A stretch of 5,830 nt of DNA. Origin: Candidatus Tharpella sp. (GTDB taxonomy: Bacteria > Desulfobacterota > Anaeroferrophillalia > Anaeroferrophillales > Tharpellaceae). Within the stretch, counting starts at the first letter, position 1, and the number at the start of each line of letters is the position of its first letter. The DNA is taken from NCBI GenBank assembly GCA_021163565.1, contig JAGGTT010000268.1, positions 1-5,830 of the forward strand. Direction: 5' to 3'. The notes beneath the pieces are model-generated. The model was given only the letters and a program-made list of their open reading frames with translations. It did not search any database and was not told where the DNA came from. The translations under genes were made by a program, and so were the position numbers. Below, piece by piece: positions 1 to 5,160 of this stretch.

Positions 1-57
1 AAAAAGCGCCGCTTATCTATCTGACAGGAAAGCAGATTTTTCAGGCGGGGCTTTTTT
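1..57 (+). terminator. Probable intrinsic terminator of an upstream gene
   Basis: Bases 1-12 pair with 45-56 (A-run and GC-rich arm against a GC-rich arm and T-run), with one G/G mismatch at 8/49. The loop holds a smaller stem, ATCTG (19-23) with CAGAT (33-37). The right arm runs into six Ts (52-57). The A-run on the left would let it act in both directions. It separates the cofactor-protein operon from whatever lies upstream, which is outside the window. The long loop and the mismatch lower certainty. Confidence 0.55.
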
Positions 58-61
58 CGCA
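46..61 (+). promoter_or_regulatory. Weak candidate sigma-54 (-24/-12) promoter
   Basis: GG at 47-48 and GC at 59-60 are separated by the 10 bases required for a sigma-54 promoter. About 7 of 12 consensus positions match, including the final GCA, but the -24 block is GGGGC rather than GGCAC. A start near base 72 would leave about 30 bases of leader before the first gene. I considered it because the related Desulfovibrio orange-protein operons are sigma-54 dependent. It overlaps the terminator arm, so the match may be chance. Confidence 0.2.
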
Positions 62-104
62 GGCTAAAGTTAGTCAAACACAATAATATCAGGAGGAACA
101 AACA

Positions 105-488
105 ATGAAAAAGATTGCATTAGCGGCCGATGATATGCTCGGCCTCAAGGGTGAAATGAGTATGCATTTTGGCCGCTGTCCGTCATACCTTGTAGCCTTG
201 GTTGAAGAAGATGGCAACATAGCTTCAACTAAGGTTGTCGAAAATCCCCTTTTCAACCAACATAAACCGGGTGAAGTGCCGCGTTTTATTAATTCACTTG
301 AGGTTAATGTTATTATTGCCGGCGGTATGGGGCCAAAAGCAATTGATATGTTTAATAATTTCGGTATCGAAGTGGTCACCGGCGTCGGTGGCAATGTCGG
401 TAACGTCTTAAAAGCCTATCTTAACGGTGAAATCTCCGGGGCCGCCGGCTGTAGCCATGACCACGATCACAAAGGAGGATGCTCATGA
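105..488 (+). CDS. Dinitrogenase FeMo-cofactor domain protein with Cys/His tail (NifX/ORP-like)
   Basis: A 127-residue cytoplasmic protein of the NifX/NafY/NifB C-terminal domain superfamily, whose members bind Fe-Mo or other metal-sulfur clusters; the orange protein (ORP) of Desulfovibrio belongs to this fold. Visible hallmarks are the N-terminal strand MKKIALAADD, the HFGRCPSY motif (residues 21-28, Cys25) and the AGGMGPKA motif (72-79). The core ends near residue 112. A short tail follows with Cys116, His118, His120, His122 and Cys126, unusual for the core fold and suited to metal binding. The start has a strong AGGAGGA site at 91-97, seven bases before the ATG. The stop overlaps the next gene's ATG (ATGA, 485-488), so the two are translationally coupled. 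Family membership is confident; the cluster bound (Mo, Fe or Mo/Cu) cannot be told from sequence. Confidence 0.9.
   Translation: MKKIALAADDMLGLKGEMSMHFGRCPSYLVALVEEDGNIASTKVVENPLFNQHKPGEVPRFINSLEVNVIIAGGMGPKAIDMFNNFGIEVVTGVGGNVGNVLKAYLNGEISGAAGCSHDHDHKGGCS
471..478 (+). promoter_or_regulatory. Ribosome binding site that decides the second gene's start
   Basis: AAAGGAGG lies inside the end of the first cofactor gene. ATG occurs at both 479 and 485 in the same frame. Only the one at 485 leaves a workable six-base spacing; the one at 479 directly abuts the site. The 485 start also gives the classic ATGA overlap and makes the protein begin MKIAIS, the normal N-terminus of the family. Confidence 0.8.
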
Positions 489-832
489 AAATTGCCATCA
501 GTGTAACTGCGGCCGGAGAAGCCGCAACTTTAGAGATGCGTTTTGGTCGCTGTCCCTATTTTGCCGTCTACGACAGTGAAACAAAAGAGTACGAGTGGTT
601 TGAGAATGCCGGCATCAAGGCCGCATCAGGAGCTGGAACCGGCGCCGCCCAAGCCCTTCTCGATCGTGGCATCGAAGTCGTCGTCAGCGGCCAATACGGC
701 CCTAAAGCCTCCCAGGTTCTGGGAGCGGCTAATATCAAAATGCTGCTCGGGCCATCCGAGTTGCCGGTGGCCGAGGTAATCGCCAAATGGCAGGCGAATG
801 AGCTTAAAGAGTATGCCATACAAAAATTTTAG
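485..832 (+). CDS. Second dinitrogenase FeMo-cofactor domain protein (NifX/ORP-like)
   Basis: A 115-residue single-domain member of the NifX/ORP superfamily. It opens with MKIAISVTA, carries RFGRCPYF at residues 19-26 (Cys23) and SGQYGPKA at 68-75, and ends soon after the fold is complete, without the Cys/His tail of its upstream neighbour. The start at 485 rather than 479 follows from the AAAGGAGG site at 471-478. The four-base overlap implies equal production of the two paralogues, so a heterodimer or a carrier/acceptor pair is plausible. The family binds preformed metal-sulfur clusters in nitrogenase cofactor synthesis and in ORP. No nitrogenase structural gene is seen in this window, so a role outside nitrogen fixation is more likely. 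No clear terminator follows; the next 240 bases are structured but untranslated. Confidence 0.9.
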   Translation: MKIAISVTAAGEAATLEMRFGRCPYFAVYDSETKEYEWFENAGIKAASGAGTGAAQALLDRGIEVVVSGQYGPKASQVLGAANIKMLLGPSELPVAEVIAKWQANELKEYAIQKF

Positions 833-870
833 GTAACAATTAAGGTGTCACCCTCAAACTGTCTTGATGC

Positions 871-924
871 GGGGACATGCCTCCAGGCAGGGCTTTAGCC
901 CGAGCCGAGCTGAGCCGTGTCCCC
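871..924. repeat. REP-like structured palindromic element
   Basis: GGGGACA (871-877) pairs perfectly with TGTCCCC (918-924). Inside lie two adjacent small hairpins, TGCCT/AGGCA (878-889) and GGGCT/AGCCC (890-901), followed by a direct repeat of GAGCCG (902-907 and 912-917, the second as GAGCCG). The result is a branched fold on either strand. Such GGGGACA-ended elements resemble REP sequences mobilised by REP-associated tyrosine transposases, but that link is from memory. No T-run follows, so a terminator is unlikely. Confidence 0.5.
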
Positions 925-941
925 CTCGAATAAATGACTGC

Positions 942-971
942 CAGGTTGTTCGCCGGTAGGCGAACAACCTG
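942..971. repeat. Perfect 13-bp inverted repeat with 4-base loop
   Basis: CAGGTTGTTCGCC (942-954) and GGCGAACAACCTG (959-971) are exact reverse complements around GGTA. A smaller related palindrome, GGCGAA (998-1003) and TTCGCC (1010-1015), lies 26 bases on and repeats the GTTCGCC core. There is no T-run, so a classical intrinsic terminator is not supported. It could be an operator, an mRNA-stabilising hairpin between the cofactor genes and the downstream genes, or part of the neighbouring REP-like element. Confidence 0.75.
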
Positions 972-1073
972 ACGCAGGAATTTAAACGGTACGAGTGGGC
1001 GAAGCAATGTTCGCCGCTATTTGTTGTGGCTTTATGGTAGGCACCTGAATAGTTACAATTTTAGGAGGAAATT

Positions 1074-1349
1074 ATGCCTGGATTAAATGGAAAAGGGCCG
1101 CAAAATGAAGGTTCGATGAGTGGTCGTGGCCTAGGCAACTGTCGCCCGACAAACAGTGATGAAAATCTAAATGATCAATTAAGAAAAGTCGATCCCAACA
1201 ATCTCAAACCGGCAACTAACCCAGCCGACGACCAGGTTGTTTACGGTCGCGGTCAGGGCGGCCAGCCCCGGGGCGGCGGCGGTAAAGGCTTAGGTCAAGG
1301 TTTAGGCCGGGGTCGCGGAGGCGGCGGCCGAGGTCGCGGCCGGGCCTAA
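1074..1349 (+). CDS. DUF5320-like small Gly/Arg-rich protein
   Basis: A 91-residue protein of unknown function. The N-terminus, MPGLNGKGP followed by SGRGLGNC (residues 16-23, single Cys23), fits the DUF5320 pattern of small proteins often encoded beside NifX-like and MinD-type genes in anaerobes. A polar, Asn/Asp-rich middle (24-56) leads into a low-complexity tail (57-91) of Gly and Arg with RGG- and GRGRG-type repeats, predicted to be disordered and strongly basic. No signal peptide or membrane segment is seen. AGGAGG at 1063-1068 lies five bases before the ATG. The next gene starts 45 bases downstream with no terminator between, so it is probably cotranscribed with the ATPases. The tail could bind nucleic acid or the acidic surface of a partner; this is speculation. 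Confidence 0.75.
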   Translation: MPGLNGKGPQNEGSMSGRGLGNCRPTNSDENLNDQLRKVDPNNLKPATNPADDQVVYGRGQGGQPRGGGGKGLGQGLGRGRGGGGRGRGRA

Positions 1350-1394
1350 ATTTAGTAAGAATCCAAACAATCTGATACTTAAGGACATTAAACA

Positions 1395-2246
1395 ATGATT
1401 ATCGCAATTGCCAGCGGTAAAGGGGGAACCGGGAAAACTACTATCGCCACTAATCTGGCGCTGGTGGCACCCGCCTCCCAATACCTTGACTGTGATGTTG
1501 AAGAACCAAACGGCCATCTCTTTCTAAAACCAACGATCAGTGACAAACGTGACGTCACCATGCCGATCCCAAAAATCGACGACGAGCTTTGCACCTACTG
1601 CGGTGAATGTGCTGCGGCCTGCGAATTCAATGCGCTGGCCGTCATCGGCGAAAAAGTAATGGTTTTTTCCGAACTTTGTCATGGTTGCGGGGCCTGTACG
1701 TTCATCTGTCCGGAAAAGGCGATCAGTGAAACAACCAAAGTTATTGGTTACCTGGAGATCGGCAAGGCTAAAGCCGTGCTGGAGGATGAGCTTTTTTTTG
1801 GTCATGGAGTCTCGAACGTCGGCAATCCGCTCTCACCACCAATCATCAAGAAAGTCAAAAAGCTGGTTAATGACGACTGTTTCGCAATTTTAGATGCTCC
1901 TCCCGGAACCTCCTGTCCCATGGTTCAAACACTGATGGGTTGTGATTATTGCCTGTTCGTCACGGAACCGACTCCTTTTGGTCTCAACGATCTGGAGTTG
2001 GCGGTCGGCGTTGCCCGCCAACTTGAAATTCCCTACGGCATTCTTATCAACCGGTCTGACAGCGGCGATAGCCAGGTTCAGGAGTACTGCCGCCGCGAAG
2101 CAATCCCGATTCTTATGGAGATTCCCTTTGACCGCGATCTTGCCTTCGCTTACTCCAAAGGTGAAGCTGCCGTTATTCACAGTCAGAGCCTAAGGGAAGG
2201 TTTTCAGAAATTGTATCAAAAGATTGTCGCGGAGGTGGGAAAATGA
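1395..2246 (+). CDS. MinD/Mrp-type P-loop ATPase with inserted 2x[4Fe-4S] ferredoxin domain (first of pair)
   Basis: A 283-residue cytoplasmic ATPase of the MinD/Mrp/NifH-like SIMIBI class. The deviant Walker A motif GKGGTGKTT occupies residues 8-16, with signature Lys9 and catalytic Lys14; the DCD of switch I is at 32-34; the switch II/Walker B region DAPPGTSCP is at 167-175. Between them sits a bacterial ferredoxin insertion with Cys66/69/72/76 and Cys95/98/101/105, enough for two [4Fe-4S] clusters. Proteins of this build are often annotated as cobyrinic acid a,c-diamide synthase, which is misleading, since the amidotransferase domain is absent. The tandem arrangement with a second copy matches the pair of MinD-like ATPases in Desulfovibrio orange-protein loci. 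The upstream AAGGA (1381-1385) is a modest ribosome site. The stop overlaps the next ATG (2243-2246). Cluster transfer or positioning of the NifX-like partners is inferred. Confidence 0.92.
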   Translation: MIIAIASGKGGTGKTTIATNLALVAPASQYLDCDVEEPNGHLFLKPTISDKRDVTMPIPKIDDELCTYCGECAAACEFNALAVIGEKVMVFSELCHGCGACTFICPEKAISETTKVIGYLEIGKAKAVLEDELFFGHGVSNVGNPLSPPIIKKVKKLVNDDCFAILDAPPGTSCPMVQTLMGCDYCLFVTEPTPFGLNDLELAVGVARQLEIPYGILINRSDSGDSQVQEYCRREAIPILMEIPFDRDLAFAYSKGEAAVIHSQSLREGFQKLYQKIVAEVGK

Positions 2247-3118
2247 AGGAGTTGACGATTATCAGCGGCAAGGGCGGCACCGGCAAAACCACGGTGACCG
2301 CCGCCTTTGCAGTTTTAGCAAAAAACGCGATCCTGGCGGATTGTGATGTCGATGCCGCCGACCTCCACCTGATTCTAACCCCAAAAGAGATTTCCAGTGC
2401 GGATTTCATCGGCGGCCGAGGACCACAATTAGACAGTGAAAAATGTACCCGCTGCGGCGAATGTCAGCGTTTATGCCGTTTTGACGCTATCGATTTTTCA
2501 GAAGAGTCAGGTTATTCGATTAATGAATTCGCTTGTGACTGTTGCGGGCTCTGCGCCCTGGCTTGCCCTGAAGAGGCGATCACCATGGTTGATACCATCA
2601 ACGGCCGCTGGTTTATCTCTGAGACCCGGGCTGGTCAGATGGTTCATGCCCGACTCGGTATCGGTGAGGATAACTCCGGTAAACTGGTCACGTTGGTGCG
2701 TCAACAGGGCAAACTCATCGCCAAGAAAGAGGGATTTGATCTACTCATCAACGATGGGCCTCCGGGAATCGGCTGCCCGGTCACAGCCGCAATTACCGGC
2801 GTCGATCTGGTCTTGATTGTCACCGAACCAACCCTCTCAGGAATGCATGACATGGAACGCGTTCACGGCCTCTGCCGCCATTTTGATATCCCGGCTCTGG
2901 TTTGTGTCAACCGCTTCGATCTTAATCTGCATAATACCCAGATGATTCGTAATTACTGCGCTGAACATAACCTGCCGCTGGTAGGTGAAATCCCCCTCGA
3001 TCCGATTGTTAATAAAGCTCAAGTCGCCCGCTTGAGCGTGGTTGAGTACGAGTGTGGCCTCGTCAGTCAGGTAGTTCGCGAGATGTGGACTAAAGTGAAA
3101 AAAGAGTTAGATCTCTAG
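2243..3118 (+). CDS. MinD/Mrp-type P-loop ATPase with inserted 2x[4Fe-4S] ferredoxin domain (second of pair)
   Basis: A 291-residue paralogue of the preceding gene with the same domain order. Walker A GKGGTGKTT is at residues 9-17, DCD at 33-35, and the switch II motif DGPPGIGCP at 171-179. The ferredoxin insert has Cys68/71/74/78 and Cys98/101/104/108; an additional Cys100 gives the second motif a CDCC start. Both ATPases have complete nucleotide-binding motifs and complete cluster ligands, so neither looks like a degenerate subunit, and the pair could form a heterodimer in the manner of MinD-fold dimers. GGAGGT at 2231-2236 inside the previous gene, plus the ATGA overlap, gives tight coupling. 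A cysteine also follows switch II in both copies (Cys178 here, Cys174 in the first). Which cluster they carry and what ATP hydrolysis drives are unknown. Confidence 0.92.
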   Translation: MKELTIISGKGGTGKTTVTAAFAVLAKNAILADCDVDAADLHLILTPKEISSADFIGGRGPQLDSEKCTRCGECQRLCRFDAIDFSEESGYSINEFACDCCGLCALACPEEAITMVDTINGRWFISETRAGQMVHARLGIGEDNSGKLVTLVRQQGKLIAKKEGFDLLINDGPPGIGCPVTAAITGVDLVLIVTEPTLSGMHDMERVHGLCRHFDIPALVCVNRFDLNLHNTQMIRNYCAEHNLPLVGEIPLDPIVNKAQVARLSVVEYECGLVSQVVREMWTKVKKELDL

Positions 3119-3173
3119 AACAAGTTAAGAAAATCGATAAAGCCAAGTTACTTTGCTTCGCCCTGCTTCGCGT

Positions 3174-3266
3174 GGGGACAGGATGCCGGTAATAATTGGC
3201 TGTGTGTAGAATTTAACTTTACGTTACACTCTGGACGTTGGTATCTTACGTAGATCCAGTCCCCGC
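3174..3266. repeat. Possible degenerate REP-like inverted ends around an intergenic spacer
   Basis: GTGGGGAC (3172-3179) can pair with GTCCCCGC (3259-3266), with one G-T wobble, across about 80 bases of the spacer between the second ATPase and the DUF59 gene. The GGGGACA end is shared with the palindromic element at 871-924. The 11 bases TTGCTTCGCCC at 3153-3163 are the reverse complement of 997-1007 in that earlier spacer. The interior, including CTGGA (3231-3235) against TCCAG (3255-3259), is only weakly palindromic. This could be a decayed copy of the same repeat family, or chance. Confidence 0.3.
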
Positions 3267-3284
3267 ATTTCGAGGGAAACAGTC

Positions 3285-3581
3285 ATGATAAATGAACCGG
3301 AAAAACTGAAAGAAAAAATATTGGTGGATTTAGGAGTTGTCCGCGACCCGTCAACCGGGATGCAGGTCACCGATCTGCCTCTGCTTGATAAATTGGAAAT
3401 CGATGAAAAGGGTATTATTATCACGCTGACTCCCTCATCAAATGTCTGCCCCTTGATTTTCAAGCTTGGGGATGATATGAAGCGGGCCGCACAGAAGGCG
3501 GCAGCGGATCTGCCGATCCGTTTCATCATTAATAATCATCGACTCAAACACGAAGTCGAAGAGTCACTGTCAGACTACTGA
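3285..3581 (+). CDS. MIP18/DUF59-like metal-sulfur cluster protein
   Basis: A 98-residue protein with the shape of the MIP18 (DUF59, PaaD/SufT) family: an N-terminal helix, then VRDPSTGMQVTDLPLL (residues 19-34) in place of the usual DPE-x-G-x-x-I-V-D-L-G-L, a beta-strand pair, and TLTPSSNVCPL (47-57), whose Cys55-Pro56 matches the family's conserved Cys-Pro. The last 40 residues are helical and charged. Family members assist Fe-S cluster maturation, and DUF59 is fused to the Mrp/ApbC P-loop carrier in some bacteria. That makes its place after two Mrp/MinD-type ATPases meaningful. GAGGG at 3272-3276 lies eight bases before the ATG. It is 166 bases after the ATPase stop, so cotranscription is possible but not certain. 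The sequence is divergent, so the family call is good but not definitive. Confidence 0.7.
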   Translation: MINEPEKLKEKILVDLGVVRDPSTGMQVTDLPLLDKLEIDEKGIIITLTPSSNVCPLIFKLGDDMKRAAQKAAADLPIRFIINNHRLKHEVEESLSDY

Positions 3582-3604
3582 TTTCTTAGCCGTTCCGTGA
3601 CCTT

Positions 3605-3633
3605 TTTACAAATATATTAAAATTGAATATACT
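3605..3633 (+). promoter_or_regulatory. Near-consensus sigma-70 promoter for the radical SAM gene
   Basis: TTTACA (3605-3610) and TATACT (3628-3633) each match the consensus at five of six positions and are separated by exactly 17 bases in an AT-rich stretch between two genes. The predicted start point, about seven bases past the -10 box, is near 3640. That leaves only a few bases before the ATG at 3643. No Shine-Dalgarno sequence precedes that ATG, which fits a leaderless or nearly leaderless transcript. Confidence 0.55.
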
Positions 3634-3642
3634 TCTTTTTCC

Positions 3643-4602
3643 ATGAACGACCCTGCCTCTACCCATATCTTCGGACCGGTGCCCTCACGCCGGCTCGGTC
3701 TCTCGCTTGGCATTGACCTGGTACCTTTCAAAACCTGCACGTTGGATTGTATCTACTGCGAACTCGGCAAAACCGCAACCCCGGTAACCGAACGAGCTGA
3801 ATACGTTTCCTATCTGCAACTAAAAAGCGAGATTGAAACCTTTTTTAGTTTAGAGGATCGAAAACTCGACTACATTACCCTCTCGGGATCCGGCGAGCCG
3901 ACGTTGAACAAGGCTTTACCCCGCGTCGTCAAACTTTTGCGCAAACTAAGCAAAACTCCGATTGCCCTGCTCACCAACGGTACCCTCTTCAGTGACCCCG
4001 AAGTCCGCCGGGAAGCTCTGGCGGTTGATGTAATCCTGCCATCACTGGATGTCGTTTCCGAAGAGCTCTTTAAAACCTTGAACCGCCCGGCCCCAGGGCT
4101 TGACATTAAAGAAATAATCACCGGTCTGATTGCTCTACGCCGCGAATACCAAGGCCAAATCTGGCTTGAAATTCTTTTCTGCCGGGGACTTAATGACACC
4201 CCTAAGGAGATCAATCGGCTGGCTAAAGCAGTAGCCGCCATAAAACCTGATAAGATCCAACTCAACACCGTCGTCCGGCCGGGAGCCATGGTGGAAGCGG
4301 TGGCAGTTGAACAAGCTTTCTTGAAAGAGGTTTTGCCCAGATTCGGACCACAAGCGGAGATCATTGCCCCTTTTGCCAGAGATTCAGACTACGGCAGCAC
4401 CATCAGAAAAGCCGAAGAGACCATTCTCGCCACCCTGAAACGCCGGCCCTGTACCAAAAGCGATCTCGAACAAGCCCTCGGTCTGAAAACAGTTGAAGTT
4501 ATAAAAATTCTTGACCTGATGCTCGAAAAAGGTAAAATTAAGGCTTTGGAGCATAGCGGGAAACGTTATTTCCAAACTATTGAGAGTGTCTTGAAAAATT
4601 AG
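3643..4602 (+). CDS. Radical SAM protein with C-terminal winged helix (COG0731-like)
   Basis: A 319-residue cytoplasmic enzyme. The N-terminal signature FGPVPSRRLG (residues 10-19) runs into CTLDCIYCELG, the CX3CX2C radical SAM motif with Cys32, Cys36 and Cys39 for the SAM-binding [4Fe-4S] cluster. SGSGEPTL (81-88) is the SAM-binding 'GGE'-type motif, and LLTNGTL lies on the next barrel strands. Residues from about 255 to 313 form a predicted winged helix (RRPCTKSDLEQALGL, then a second helix and a basic wing ending in KRYFQ). The barrel resembles the Fe-S oxidoreductase group that includes TYW1-like proteins, but the specific reaction is unknown. The ATG lacks a ribosome site; no better in-frame ATG fits, because the conserved FGPVPSRR begins only nine residues in. 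It probably has its own promoter at 3605-3633. The neighbours suggest a link to metallocluster biology. Confidence 0.88.
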   Translation: MNDPASTHIFGPVPSRRLGLSLGIDLVPFKTCTLDCIYCELGKTATPVTERAEYVSYLQLKSEIETFFSLEDRKLDYITLSGSGEPTLNKALPRVVKLLRKLSKTPIALLTNGTLFSDPEVRREALAVDVILPSLDVVSEELFKTLNRPAPGLDIKEIITGLIALRREYQGQIWLEILFCRGLNDTPKEINRLAKAVAAIKPDKIQLNTVVRPGAMVEAVAVEQAFLKEVLPRFGPQAEIIAPFARDSDYGSTIRKAEETILATLKRRPCTKSDLEQALGLKTVEVIKILDLMLEKGKIKALEHSGKRYFQTIESVLKN

Positions 4603-4610
4603 ACTTTTTG

Positions 4611-4729
4611 TTCTAGTGCAAGGCGGACGAAGATTTTAACCGGAGGAATACATTGAGTATTTTGAGGATTAAAATTTGAGCCCAACGCAGCAATTGAGGA
4701 AAAAGGCAATTTTTCGAGGTACCCTTGAA
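4611..4729. repeat. Probable interspersed intergenic repeat with central palindrome
   Basis: The 168-base spacer after the radical SAM gene holds a nested palindrome: ATTTTAA (4633-4639) with TTAAAAT (4669-4675), and inside it AATAC (4647-4651) with GTATT (4657-4661) around a five-base loop. The flanks, from CTAGTGCAAGGCGGACGAAG to CGAGGTACCCTT, resemble a roughly 100-base repeat I recall from several delta-proteobacterial genomes. This resemblance is from memory; only one copy lies in the window. Boundaries are approximate. Confidence 0.4.
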
Positions 4730-4755
4730 TGATCACATGATAACCTACAGACAGA

Positions 4756-4760
4756 TGGAG
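4756..4760 (+). promoter_or_regulatory. Ribosome binding site supporting a TTG start
   Basis: TGGAG ends ten bases before the TTG at 4771. An in-frame stop (TAA) at 4741-4743 and the absence of any in-frame ATG or GTG after it leave TTG as the best start. The spacing is slightly long and the match short, so initiation is probably weak. Confidence 0.5.
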
Positions 4761-4770
4761 ATCCCAACCA

Positions 4771-5160
4771 TTGAACGATATAATAAAAGAGTATTTTCAG
4801 AAACAGAACAACCTTGAAATTATGCCCGATGCCACCGTCCTCGGCCGGGGCGGCGACCCCGGCTGCGGTGACTATATTGAGCTTTATCTTAAAATTGAAA
4901 ACGATGTCATTCTTAAAGCTACGGCTATGGTTGCCGGTTGTCCTTACGCGATTGCGACCACCAGTGCCTTCACTGAAATGATCACCGGCAAATCTCTGGA
5001 TGACGGTATGATGATCTCCGGAGATCAGGTAGCAAAATATCTCGAAGGATTGCCCGAAGAGAAGATTCACTGCTCACTGATGGGCCCGGAGGCCCTGCGC
5101 AACGCGGCCCACAACTACATCATGGCCAGAATCTGTACCCCGATGGGAGTCCAGGTGTGA
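4771..5160 (+). CDS. NifU/IscU-like iron-sulfur cluster scaffold protein
   Basis: A 129-residue protein of the NifU N-terminal (IscU) family, which builds [2Fe-2S] and [4Fe-4S] clusters and passes them to apoproteins. All three ligand cysteines are present: GDPGCGDYIEL (Cys32, with the conserved Asp34), VAGCPYA (Cys57) and KIHCSLMGPEAL (Cys101). FTEMITGKSLDDG (67-79) corresponds to the family's LTELIKGKTLDEA helix. The N-terminus lacks the usual N-P-R-N segment, and the LPPVK-type chaperone-binding loop of IscU is not seen, so this is a divergent stand-alone scaffold. Translation starts at TTG. The last bases overlap the following GTG (GTGA, 5157-5160), so the HAD protein is made with it. No cysteine desulfurase (NifS/IscS) is present in the window. 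A role in supplying clusters to the nearby ATPases or radical SAM enzyme is inferred. Confidence 0.88.
   Translation: MNDIIKEYFQKQNNLEIMPDATVLGRGGDPGCGDYIELYLKIENDVILKATAMVAGCPYAIATTSAFTEMITGKSLDDGMMISGDQVAKYLEGLPEEKIHCSLMGPEALRNAAHNYIMARICTPMGVQV

Noticed and set aside
942..971. Intrinsic terminator after the two NifX-like genes
   Set aside because: The hairpin is strong but is followed by mixed sequence, not a T-run.
1040..1054. GGCAC followed 7 bases later by a G-T at the -12 position, resembling a sigma-54 promoter before the DUF5320-like gene
   Set aside because: The -12 dinucleotide is GT rather than GC, and the start point would fall inside the ribosome binding site at 1063-1068.
1054..1059. 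TACAAT as a -10 box before the DUF5320-like gene
   Set aside because: No acceptable -35 box at 16-18 bases, and transcription would start within the Shine-Dalgarno sequence.
1395..3118. Nitrogenase iron protein (NifH) or cobyrinic acid a,c-diamide synthase
   Set aside because: The inserted double ferredoxin motif and lack of a glutamine amidotransferase domain or the NifH cluster-ligand pattern point to the MinD/Mrp-type group instead.
3870..4364. 164-codon open frame on the minus strand
   Set aside because: It is antisense to the radical SAM gene; its composition is Ser/Arg-rich as expected from reversed coding sequence.
4653..4679. Tiny TTG-started reading frame of eight codons behind a GGAGGA
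   Set aside because: Too short, no recognisable peptide, and it lies inside the palindromic repeat whose sequence explains the purine-rich stretch.
4669..5070. 133-codon open frame on the minus strand
   Set aside because: It lies opposite the NifU-like gene, whose three ligand cysteines and conserved motifs are plainly on the + strand, and it has no recognisable features.
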